From JAXLYX01 sp046351215 (lineage in GTDB: Bacteria > Myxococcota_A > Polyangia > Polyangiales > Houyiibacteriaceae): a stretch of 23,117 nt of DNA. Of this stretch, positions 14,911-21,785 are shown piece after piece. The position numbers and the translations under genes are program-made. The stretch is from NCBI GenBank assembly GCA_046351215.1, contig JAXLYX010000041.1:1-23117 (forward strand). The letters run 5' to 3'. Under the pieces are notes generated by a model. The model made no database searches. It saw only the letters and a list, made by a program, of their open reading frames with translations, and was not told where the DNA came from. Each line of letters begins with the position of its first letter. Within the stretch, counting starts at the first letter, position 1.

Positions 14911-16169
14911 GCGTCATGGCGGACGAGCGCGTCGGCGAGCTGGTCGGAGAGCTCTTTCGTCGGGAGTCGGCCCACCTCGTCGCCGCGCTCGTGCGTCTGC
15001 TCGGTCCCTCGAACGTCGTGCTCGCCGAGGACGTCGTCCACGACGCCCTCGTGAGCGCGATGCAGGCGTGGCGCTTCGGGCCTCCCGACGATCCGAAGGC
15101 CTGGATCCTCCGCGTCGCGAAGAACCGTGCGATCGACCTGCTCCGCAGGGAGCGTCGGCTCGTCGCATGGTCGCCGGACCTCGCGTCGGAGTCCCGCTTG
15201 GAGGAGACCGTCGAAGGGATCCTCTCGCCCGAAGCCGATGCGGAGAACCAGCTCGCGACGATGTTCGCGATCTGCGACCAGGCGCTCTCGTCGGAGACCC
15301 ACGTCACGCTCATCCTCCGCCTGCTCTGCGGTCTCTCGGCGCAGGAGATCGCGCGTGCCTTCCTCGTCGACGTGCAGACGATCGATCGGCGACTCCATCG
15401 CGGCCGTGAACGTCTGAGGGAGCTCGGTGCGCTCGAGGACGTGAGCTCCGCCGAGGCGATCCGCACCCGGCAGCCGTCGGTGGAGCAGGCGCTCTACCTG
15501 CTCTTCAACGAGGGCTATCACGGAAGCGATCCGGAGAGTCCGCTCCAACCCGCGATGTGCGCCGACGCCGTCCGGCTGGCCGAGCTCCTGCTCTGCGCGA
15601 GCGCGATCGAGCCGAGCACCGTCCACGCGCTTCTCTCGCTCTTCTGTTTCCACGCTGCACGCCTGTCGACGCGGGTCTCGTCCGAGGGTGTCCTCGTCCC
15701 GCTCGTGGACCAGGATCGGCGCCGATGGGACCGTTCGCTCTTCGAGCGAGGCGTCCGGCATCTCGGCGAGAGCGCGACCGGCGACCAACTCACGCGCTGG
15801 CACCTCGAGGCCGGGATCGCCTTCGAGCACACGCGTGCTCCCTCGGTCTCGGAGACCGATTGGGAGCGGATCCTCGCGTACTACGATGCGCTCTCGGGAC
15901 TGTCGCCGGGCCCGGTCGTCTCCATGAATCGCGCGCTGGCGCTGGCCGAGGTGCGCGGTCTAGAAGCGGGTCGGCATGCGCTGGCGGCGCTCGCCGGGGA
16001 GCCGAAGCTCGAAACGTATTCGTTCTTCTGGGCCGCACGTGCGGACGTCGAGCGGCGCAGCGGTCGAACCACCCTCGCGCGCTCCTTCTACGAACGAGCG
16101 ATGGCGCTCGCGAAGAGCGGAGCCGAGCGCCGCTCGTACGAGCGGAGGCTGATCGAGTTGGGGGACTGA
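14907..16169 (+). CDS. ECF42-type RNA polymerase sigma factor with DUF6596/TPR extension
   Basis: A 420-residue sigma factor. Region 2 spans about 15-90 (EDVVHDALVSAMQAW, then AWILRVAKNRAIDLLRRERR, contacting core and the -10 element). Region 4 spans about 125-175 (LLCGLSAQEIARAF, then TIDRRLHRGRERLREL, contacting -35). The C-terminal half is the long extension typical of ECF42: the DUF6596 signature QALYLLFNEGY (194-204), RLAELLLCASA, then TPR-like helices ending VERRSGRTTLARSFYERAMALA. ECF42 factors lack a classical anti-sigma partner, and the extension is thought to control activity. The ATG overlaps the YCII stop as ATGA; a second ATG three codons later is also possible. Its targets probably include its own operon, though no convincing promoter was found. 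Confidence 0.92.
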   Translation: MSVMADERVGELVGELFRRESAHLVAALVRLLGPSNVVLAEDVVHDALVSAMQAWRFGPPDDPKAWILRVAKNRAIDLLRRERRLVAWSPDLASESRLEETVEGILSPEADAENQLATMFAICDQALSSETHVTLILRLLCGLSAQEIARAFLVDVQTIDRRLHRGRERLRELGALEDVSSAEAIRTRQPSVEQALYLLFNEGYHGSDPESPLQPAMCADAVRLAELLLCASAIEPSTVHALLSLFCFHAARLSTRVSSEGVLVPLVDQDRRRWDRSLFERGVRHLGESATGDQLTRWHLEAGIAFEHTRAPSVSETDWERILAYYDALSGLSPGPVVSMNRALALAEVRGLEAGRHALAALAGEPKLETYSFFWAARADVERRSGRTTLARSFYERAMALAKSGAERRSYERRLIELGD

Positions 16170-16190
16170 GGCGAGGCGCGGACTGGATGC

Positions 16191-16688
16191 ATGGCGATGT
16201 CTGTCGGCCTGGACTCGGCGGGGTCGCGCGAAGAGAATGGTCAACGCATTCCCATGCCCCTCGACGTGCTCGGATTCGCCGAAATCGCCTACGGAACGCC
16301 AGCCGACGGAGAGGCGCTCTGGTTCTCCGCGCTCGTGCTGGAGGCATTCACGATCCCAGGAGATGCCGTCTCGGATCTCCTGTTCGGCCTCTCCAAGAAC
16401 CCGGGCGGGCGTGCCTTGTACGCGAACCGGGGGATCCCACCCCACCCGAGCGAGCTCGTCGTTCGGGAGCTCCAGGACGACGAGCGATTCGTGGCAAGCC
16501 ACGGCGAAGGGGCATTCGGTCACACGTATGCGACGCTCGACGAGATCGAGGCCGTGCCCTGGGGCTCGTTCGGAGTCGATCCGAATGCGAGCGCTTGGTC
16601 TGCGGTCTTCGCGATCCTCGACGTGATGCGCCGGCAACTCGGGGCGAGCGGGGATCGCTTGCGCGTCATCGTCTGGGCCACGTGGTAG
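16191..16688 (+). CDS. Protein of unknown function
   Basis: A 165-residue soluble protein with no family I recognise. From residue 22 it reads as a globular domain: PLDVLGFAEIAYGTP, an aromatic segment EALWFSALVLEAF, then a loop NPGGRALYANRGIPPHPSELVV, a strand, the turn HTYATLDEIEAVPWGSFG, and a final helix SAWSAVFAILDVMRRQL followed by strand RLRVIVWATW. The layout fits a compact alpha/beta fold; no catalytic motif is evident. It begins 21 bp after the sigma factor stop and may be transcribed with that operon. ATG at 16191 is used; ATG at 16254 is an alternative nearer the domain start, and neither has a strong ribosome binding site. Confidence 0.7.
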   Translation: MAMSVGLDSAGSREENGQRIPMPLDVLGFAEIAYGTPADGEALWFSALVLEAFTIPGDAVSDLLFGLSKNPGGRALYANRGIPPHPSELVVRELQDDERFVASHGEGAFGHTYATLDEIEAVPWGSFGVDPNASAWSAVFAILDVMRRQLGASGDRLRVIVWATW

Positions 16689-16784
16689 GCGTTGGCCGGT
16701 CGTCGAAGGATTCGCTCGCTCGTGCTCGCGGGTGTTGATTCCCGGGCCGCTCGGGGAGAACGTTGGCTCGAGGAGGCGACGTCG

Positions 16785-17153
16785 ATGACCCACTCATCGG
16801 ACGAGCACTGGTACACACAGTTGGACGAGGAAGCCTCTCGGCGGAGCGACCAGCGTTCGTTCCACGTCTTCGCGGAGGGAGCCCACGCGGACGTCCGAGG
16901 TCAGCTCCACCAGATCACCGCGGACTCGCCGCTCTCGCTACCGAGCGCTGCCTGGCCTCGTCACCTGTTCATCGTCCTCGGCGTCCGCGGGGACGCGACC
17001 GCGCACGTCCGCGAGCGCACGGTCGAGCTCCGCCCCTTCTCCCAGCTCGTCGTCCTCCCGGGGGTGCCGTGCCGCATCGAGACGGTCGATGGGGCGTCGG
17101 TCGAAGTCGTGAGTCTGCTGCCGACGACGCACGAAGCGAAATCGAGCGGCTGA
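16785..17153 (+). CDS. Cupin-like protein
   Basis: A 122-residue protein consistent with a single cupin barrel. After a polar N-terminus comes HVFAEGAHADVRGQLHQI, then strand HLFIVLGVRGDATAHVRE, the segment TVELRPFSQLVVLPGVPC, and a last strand SVEVVSLLPT. The order of strands and the 'P.....V.LPG.PC.IE' turn resemble cupin motif 2. The usual metal-binding His/Glu set is incomplete, so it may be a ligand-binding rather than catalytic cupin. The ATG at 16785 has GGAGG nine bases upstream, much better than the TTG start at 16692. It lies 96 bp after the previous gene on the same strand and converges with the zinc-ribbon-like gene. Substrate is unknown. Confidence 0.65.
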   Translation: MTHSSDEHWYTQLDEEASRRSDQRSFHVFAEGAHADVRGQLHQITADSPLSLPSAAWPRHLFIVLGVRGDATAHVRERTVELRPFSQLVVLPGVPCRIETVDGASVEVVSLLPTTHEAKSSG

Positions 17154-17206
17154 CTCCATCGAGTGGACCGCCCGCAGGGGCGAAGCCTCCGTCGCTGCAG
17201 GACGAA

Positions 17207-17464
17207 TCAGCCGTCGGACGGATCCGGCCTCTCGCGAACGGGAACGTATTCCGTTGGAATCGCGGAGAATCCGTTCCAATACACCCAGAGACGCCCACAG
17301 CTCGCGCACTTCAGGACGATGATCGACTTCAGGTAGAGCTCGTCGACACTCACGGAGTCCGCGAAGCCGTCGATGTCCTTCGCGGAAACGAGGCTCCATT
17401 CGCTCGGACACGGGATCTCGCTGTACGAAATCTTGGTGCCGCAGGTGCAGAGGATACTGGGCAT
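17207..17464 (-). CDS. Small zinc-ribbon-like protein
   Basis: An 85-residue protein with two Cys clusters: CTC at residues 6-8 and CASC at 53-56, with an extra Cys19. This is the layout of a split zinc ribbon, in which two knuckles 45 residues apart bind one Zn. Between them is an acidic helix (AKDIDGFADSVSVDELYLK), and after the second knuckle comes the conserved-looking GRLWVYWNGF. I recall unassigned bacterial proteins with the same C-terminal signature, but give no function. The start at 17464 places the first knuckle at the N-terminus; the longer frame to 17554 lacks domain character. It stands alone on the minus strand, between cupin and DUF4272 genes that point the other way. Confidence 0.75.
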   Translation of the reverse strand: MPSILCTCGTKISYSEIPCPSEWSLVSAKDIDGFADSVSVDELYLKSIIVLKCASCGRLWVYWNGFSAIPTEYVPVRERPDPSDG

Positions 17465-17667
17465 CTCACGCTCGGCCTTCGAGGAAGAGGAAACGATCGA
17501 TGTCCTCGGATCGCATCCGTCGATGTACGTTTCGCGAAACCGATGGCCGCGCAACGCGCGAACGTCGGGCGAGGGGTGGAGCTGGGCGTACCCATGCGCG
17601 CGACGGTCGGCGCCGTGCTAGCCCATGCTCCATACGCCCTCGACATCGCATCGCAGAGTAGGCTCCC

Positions 17668-18696
17668 GTGCTCGTCAATCTCTACGCGACCCACCGCAAT
17701 CCGCCTCCGCTCGAGTTCCCGCACCAGCTGAACAGTCGTCGCGACCGGAGCGACGAGGCGCTGGCCGAGCACCTCCGGGGGTTCGCCGGCTACATCTTCC
17801 AGAAGGGCGGTCGCAAGATGACCGCGCACCTCTATCACCTCCTGCAGCACGTGGAACGCGTGCAGCACCACCTGAGCCTCTGGGTGAACGAAGACGACGA
17901 TCTCGAGGGGTTCTGCGAGTGGGCGAAGCAGGCCAACGCGATCGTGTTCTACCAGGACGGCTCCGTTCGGGACGACTACGGACTCCGGCTCCTCGACCCT
18001 CGCGACGGCTCGCGCGATCCGGATGCCGTCATCCCGTTCCTTCCCGATGCTTACGAGAGGAAGGCGCGAAGCCTGGAGGAGCTCGCACGCATGGGCGTCG
18101 TCTCGCTGCCGTCGCTTCCGCCGACCGTATCGGAGCACGAGGTGCTCCTGCGCACGCCCGACGAGGTCGCCCGGCGCGCCCTCGCGCTGCTCGTGGTCGC
18201 GCTGCGTGCCGAGTCGATCGACCGCGGCGATCCCTGGCCGGTGCCCGAGATGCGAAAGCGCTTTCCCGAGGGCTTCGCTGCGCTCAGCGGCCGCGAGAAG
18301 CTCTTCCTCGTCAATGACGCGCCGGACCGTCAGGCCGTCATCGATGGCACGTGGCGTTACGAGGCTCTCGCGCTCTTGCTGTGGGCGCTCGGTCTCGTGG
18401 ACGAGCTGACCCCGCCGGTGGGCGCCTGCGACCCGAGAGTCCTGGCGGAGGCGGCCACGGCGGTGCCCGGGGATGCGCTCGTCGCGAACGCACGCCTTCG
18501 CGACGTCTCGGAAATCCTCGACGCCGCCGATCTCCACTACCGACTGCACTGGGCGGTGAGACAAGCGGAGCAGATCGACGAGCGAGAACCGCCCGGGGGG
18601 CTCACCTCCGGTGTCGTCGCCGAACGGCGGTACGCCCTCAACTGGCTCGTGCGCCACCAGGATGCCGAGTGGGACCGAGTGCAGACGCCGACGTGA
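17668..18696 (+). CDS. DUF4272 domain protein
   Basis: A 342-residue cytosolic protein. An N-terminal region (1-130) has a distinct alpha/beta part with YIFQKGGRKMTAHLYHLL and a strand FYQDGSV. The DUF4272 core spans about 140-340: LPSLPP followed by E-x6-R and EVARRALALLVVALRAE, the LSGREKLFLV segment, WRYEALALLLWALGLVDEL (229-247) with a Pro-Pro and Cys after it, then DAADLHYRLHWAVRQA and GVVAERRYALNWL, ending WDRVQT. DUF4272 proteins are widespread and uncharacterised; some occur in toxin-immunity settings, but this link is not established here. Start is GTG at 17668; TAGGCT lies nine bases upstream and would give a nearly leaderless transcript. The DUF7003-like gene follows 76 bp downstream. 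Confidence 0.85.
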   Translation: MLVNLYATHRNPPPLEFPHQLNSRRDRSDEALAEHLRGFAGYIFQKGGRKMTAHLYHLLQHVERVQHHLSLWVNEDDDLEGFCEWAKQANAIVFYQDGSVRDDYGLRLLDPRDGSRDPDAVIPFLPDAYERKARSLEELARMGVVSLPSLPPTVSEHEVLLRTPDEVARRALALLVVALRAESIDRGDPWPVPEMRKRFPEGFAALSGREKLFLVNDAPDRQAVIDGTWRYEALALLLWALGLVDELTPPVGACDPRVLAEAATAVPGDALVANARLRDVSEILDAADLHYRLHWAVRQAEQIDEREPPGGLTSGVVAERRYALNWLVRHQDAEWDRVQTPT

Positions 18697-18772
18697 AGGG
18701 TGCGGGCGACGCGTACGTCGTCGACGGCACGTCGCGATCGAGCGAGGGTGCGAAGCGTGGAGGGAAACGACG

Positions 18773-19510
18773 ATGTGGACGACGAACGAGATCCTCGATG
18801 TGCTCGACGCGTGTTGCGACGAAGCCACCTTTCCGATGCTCGACAACGGCTACGTCTACCTCGCGGCGACGCGGCTCTCGCTGCATCGCTCGGACGCCGA
18901 CTGGGCGCTCGTGATCGAGGTCTTCGGGTTCTCTCCGAGGACGGGTCTCCCGGACGTCCAGGTCTACACGTTCGGAAGTCGGCTCCACGACCGCGTCGCG
19001 CCCCCGGGCTACAGCGGTCCGCAGGCCGCGGCCTACCTGGAGAACAATCCGAACAACGATCTCCGCTTCGCATCGCCCATCGACGCGGGCGATTGGCGAG
19101 ACGATGACACGGACGAGCTGGTCTCCGAGCGGGCGACGAGCGTGACGCTGAGGGGGAAGCCCGTCCCGATCCCGACGCTCTCGGACCTCGCTGCCGAGGG
19201 CATCGAGCCGCAGGAGCCTCCGCGGATCGCCACGTTCGAGCTCTGCCGGTTCCTCGCGGCGAGGCACCGTTCCGACGTGCTCGCCACGCCGATCGAGCGT
19301 CGCGTGAGCGTGCCTCCCGAGCTCGAGGAGATCCTCGTGCTCGACGAGTGGCATCATCCGAACATCGTCGACGACGAAGAACGGCCGAGTGGGTCCGAGA
19401 CGTTCCGTCAGCTCGCGGAGGTTCTCACCACCGGTGACACGCGACGGTATCGACCGTCCGCGGAGCCGAACACCCATTGGTCGAACTGGCCCGAGGGCGG
19501 GACGCTCTGA
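18773..19510 (+). CDS. DUF7003-like protein of unknown function
   Basis: A 245-residue soluble protein. Its N-terminal half contains the segment FPMLDNGYVYLAATRLSLHR, then WALVIEVFGFSPR and QVYTFGSRLHDR, which fits my recollection of the DUF7003 family, a group without known activity. The middle (about 85-110) has YLENNPNNDLRF and an acidic loop. The C-terminal part (160-245) is helical, with TFELCRFLAARHR and LVLDEWHHPN. The ATG at 18773 has GGAGGG eight bases upstream, a clear choice over the longer frame. It follows the DUF4272 gene after 76 bp on the same strand, so the two may be expressed together. Composition is typical of the host. I would not guess a function. Confidence 0.75.
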   Translation: MWTTNEILDVLDACCDEATFPMLDNGYVYLAATRLSLHRSDADWALVIEVFGFSPRTGLPDVQVYTFGSRLHDRVAPPGYSGPQAAAYLENNPNNDLRFASPIDAGDWRDDDTDELVSERATSVTLRGKPVPIPTLSDLAAEGIEPQEPPRIATFELCRFLAARHRSDVLATPIERRVSVPPELEEILVLDEWHHPNIVDDEERPSGSETFRQLAEVLTTGDTRRYRPSAEPNTHWSNWPEGGTL

Positions 19511-19531
19511 CGCCGGGCCCGTCGCAGCGGA

Positions 19532-20302
19532 TCACGCGACCAGGAGCCCGCCGTCCGCCGGGATCTCGGCCCCCGTGACGAACGACGCGGCATCGCTCGC
19601 GAGGAAGAGGGCGATCTCGGCGACCTCCGCGGATCGCCCGAATCGACCGAGCGGAATGCGCGCCCGGTACTGGGCCTCCACGCCTTCGCGCACCTCCGCG
19701 GGGAGGCCGAACTTGGCCTGGATCCGCGTGTGGACGGGCGCGGGACAGATGGCGTTCACGCGGATGCCCCGTGGCGCGAGCTCGACGGCGAGCGTCCGGA
19801 CGAGCGCCGAGACGGCACCCTTCGACGCCGCATAGACCGCCATGCCCGGCGCGCCCATGTGTCCGGCGACCGAGGTGGTCGCGATCACCGACGCCCCGGG
19901 ACGGAGGAGCGGGAGGACCTTCTGGAGCGTGAAGAAGACCCCCTTCACGTTCGTGGCCATCTCGTCCTCGAAGAGGTCCTCGGTGACGCTCTCGACGGGC
20001 GCGAGCCGGGCGGTGCCCGCATTCAGGAAGACGACGTCGAGCCCTCCGAACCGTCCTCCGACGAGGCGGGCGAGCGCCTCCGTGTCGTCGAGGGAACGTG
20101 CGTCCGAACGGACGACGAGCACGTCCTCGGGCAGCTCCCTCCGAGCCTCGTCGAGGCTCTCGGCGTTCCGCCCCGTGAGGACGACGTTCGCCCCCTCCCG
20201 GTGGAACCGCTCGGCGGCGGCGCGCCCGATGCCCGTGGTGCCTCCGGTCACGAGCACCGCCTTTCCCTCGAGCCGGCGTCCTTCGTGGCGTGTCTCTTCC
20301 AT
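19532..20302 (-). CDS. SDR-family oxidoreductase
   Basis: A 256-residue classical short-chain dehydrogenase/reductase, a cytosolic NAD(P)(H)-dependent enzyme. The cofactor loop TGGTTGIG is at 19-26; TGR at 43-45 after the second strand favours NADP(H). NAG is at 94-96, the catalytic Asn118, Ser144, Tyr157 and Lys161 form the expected tetrad, and the PG-type segment is CPAPVHT. The C-terminus (ADGGLLVA) is typical. The substrate is not identifiable; quinones, aldehydes and sugars are all used by relatives. The start at 20302 has AAGGAGA six bases upstream. Its TetR-type regulator lies 76 bp upstream on the same strand, with an operator-like repeat between them, so expression is probably induced by a small molecule that the enzyme or a partner consumes. 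Confidence 0.93.
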   Translation of the reverse strand: MEETRHEGRRLEGKAVLVTGGTTGIGRAAAERFHREGANVVLTGRNAESLDEARRELPEDVLVVRSDARSLDDTEALARLVGGRFGGLDVVFLNAGTARLAPVESVTEDLFEDEMATNVKGVFFTLQKVLPLLRPGASVIATTSVAGHMGAPGMAVYAASKGAVSALVRTLAVELAPRGIRVNAICPAPVHTRIQAKFGLPAEVREGVEAQYRARIPLGRFGRSAEVAEIALFLASDAASFVTGAEIPADGGLLVA

Positions 20303-20318
20303 CGGATTCTCCTTGTAT

Positions 20319-20334
20319 TTGAACGAGTGGTCAA
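20319..20334. promoter_or_regulatory. Candidate TetR operator before the SDR gene
   Basis: TTGAACGAGTGGTCAA is an imperfect 16-bp inverted repeat 16 bases upstream of the SDR start. Its minus-strand form TTGACCACTCGTTCAA shares TTGACC and TCAA ends with the repeat before the regulator at 20983-20998. A repressor bound here would block the SDR start region. Confidence 0.5.
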
Positions 20335-20378
20335 AAAGTTGGCGCAGCGTCGGGGACCCCGGCTCACCGGGGCCTCCG

Positions 20379-20981
20379 TCAGTCGAGGAGTCGGTGCGCA
20401 CCCGCCACGACGGCGCGGACGAACGCGCGGTCCCGACGGACCTTGGCGACGACTGCGAGCCCTTGGGCCGTCGTGACGAGCGACCGAGCGGTGTCGCGCA
20501 CGTCCAGATCCGCGCGCACCTCGCCCTCGGCGACGGCCCTCCGCAACACCCGCGCGAACGCGTCCTCGACGAGCGTCAGCTTCCGTTGCAGGAGAGCGGC
20601 CATCTCCTCGTCGCCGGCGCGCAGATCGCCGATCGCGTTGCCGACGAGGCATCCGTGGAAGTCCGGAGCCGAAGCGAGCGCGATCCACTGCCCGAACAAT
20701 CGCTCCAGGTTCGCGCGTGGCGAGCCCTCGGCGTCCAGCACGTCGACGAGGCCCGGCTTCAGCACGCGAGCGAAGTAGAAGTCCACGACGCGGGCGAACA
20801 GGGCCCGCTTGTCGCCGAACGCCCCGTAGAGGCTCTGGCGACCGAGCCCCGTGGCCGCTTCGAGCTCCGCGACCCCGGTCGCGTCGTACCCGCGTTGCCA
20901 GAACACGACCATGGCGCGTTCGAGCACGACGTCGGGATCGAAGCTTCGGGGTCGGCCGGTCACTCGAAGACGATGGATCAT
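20379..20981 (-). CDS. TetR-family transcriptional regulator
   Basis: A 200-residue repressor-type protein. The N-terminal helix-turn-helix is clear (about 15-60: AMVVFWQRGYDATGVAEL, then TGLGRQSLYGAFGDKRALF). The C-terminal ligand/dimer domain includes FHGCLVGNAIGDL, of the kind common in small-molecule-sensing TetR proteins that regulate adjacent oxidoreductases. The first start, ATG at 20981, abuts the inverted repeat at 20983-20998, leaving no room for a ribosome binding site; GTG at 20963 may be the true start, or the mRNA is leaderless. Autoregulation is likely, with control of the SDR gene 76 bp downstream through the second repeat. The inducer is unknown. Confidence 0.9.
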   Translation of the reverse strand: MIHRLRVTGRPRSFDPDVVLERAMVVFWQRGYDATGVAELEAATGLGRQSLYGAFGDKRALFARVVDFYFARVLKPGLVDVLDAEGSPRANLERLFGQWIALASAPDFHGCLVGNAIGDLRAGDEEMAALLQRKLTLVEDAFARVLRRAVAEGEVRADLDVRDTARSLVTTAQGLAVVAKVRRDRAFVRAVVAGAHRLLD

Positions 20982-20982
20982 C

Positions 20983-20998
20983 TTGACCGACCAGTCAA
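20983..20998. promoter_or_regulatory. Candidate TetR autoregulatory operator
   Basis: TTGACCGACCAGTCAA carries TTGAC and GTCAA arms around six bases; the flanking bases extend each arm to seven (20981-21000). It lies immediately before the first possible start codon of the TetR gene and resembles the NemR-type pattern GACC-N-GGTC. This position supports autorepression. Confidence 0.6.
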
Positions 20999-21059
20999 GA
21001 AGCGGCGAGACTTCCTCCGGCCGGGCCGAGGCCGACGCGCCGTGCAGGCTCCGCCCCGC

Positions 21060-21647
21060 TCAGTGGATCCCGCGATTCTCCCCGAGGAACCGGAACCCGA
21101 TGCCGAGGAGGAGGAGCTGGTCCGAATCCTCCACGGGTCTGCGGAGGTCCGACCGGTAGCGCAGCGAGAGGATCCACTGTGAATCGCCGTAGTCGTAGAG
21201 GCGGATGTCGAGGCCGATCCCCAGGACGAACGCGCCGCGACGCGTCACGAGATCTCCGTCGGTCACCGCGCCCGCCTTGCCTCCGAGGAAGAGCGGGAGA
21301 TCGACCCGTCGGTAGAGCTCCGAGCGAGCGAACACGAACGGTCGGAGCTCGAGGCCCAGCACCATCGTGCCGCCGCGGGAGACCTGCGTGCCCGAAGAGA
21401 TCTGTTCGTAGGCGAGCGATCCCGCGATCCCGAGGCCGTGGATCGACGCGGCTCCCGCGAGCTCCACGACCCCGAACCCGGGATCGTCGAGCCACATGCC
21501 GGCCGAGGTCGAGACTTCCGCCTGCGAACGCATGCCGACGACCGACTGGGCTTCGACCCGGCCCGCGCCGGAGGACAGCAGCCACGCAGTCGCCAGCCAG
21601 GGCGGGAGCGGGCCGAGCGAGGTCACGGGTCGTCGTCGATTCGGCAT
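21060..21647 (-). CDS. Putative outer-membrane beta-barrel protein
   Basis: About 195 residues with a likely Sec signal peptide (WLATAWLLSSGAGRVEAQ, cleaved near EAQ-S) and a mature part of repeated amphipathic strands with turns, such as MVLGLELRPFVFARSELYRR, AFVLGIGLDIRLYDYG, SQWILSLRYRSDL and a last strand LLLLGIGFRF followed by a short tail. Such alternation points to an eight- to ten-stranded barrel. No family was recognised. The start is uncertain: ATG at 21647 gives a normal signal peptide, while one at 21701 would lengthen the N-terminus; neither has a good ribosome binding site. It is divergent from the fibro-slime lipoprotein and separated from the TetR gene by only 78 bp, with its 3' end towards it. 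Function is unknown. Confidence 0.65.
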   Translation of the reverse strand: MPNRRRPVTSLGPLPPWLATAWLLSSGAGRVEAQSVVGMRSQAEVSTSAGMWLDDPGFGVVELAGAASIHGLGIAGSLAYEQISSGTQVSRGGTMVLGLELRPFVFARSELYRRVDLPLFLGGKAGAVTDGDLVTRRGAFVLGIGLDIRLYDYGDSQWILSLRYRSDLRRPVEDSDQLLLLGIGFRFLGENRGIH

Positions 21648-21744
21648 GAGGCACCGATGAGACACGAACGTGGGGCGTCGGCCAAGACGCTTTCCTTCCA
21701 TCGACCTACACCGACGATTCCATGGCCGATCCCGTCCCGGCGAT

Positions 21745-21750
21745 TACCAT
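21745..21750 (+). promoter_or_regulatory. Candidate -10 box (TACCAT) for the fibro-slime lipoprotein
   Basis: The context CGATTACCATTCG lies 35 bases before the ATG at 21786. GATTCC about 30 bases further upstream is a weak -35 candidate with too long a spacing. Confidence 0.25.
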
Positions 21751-21785
21751 TCGAAATCTGGCCTCTCGCCACGGAGCCCTTCTCG

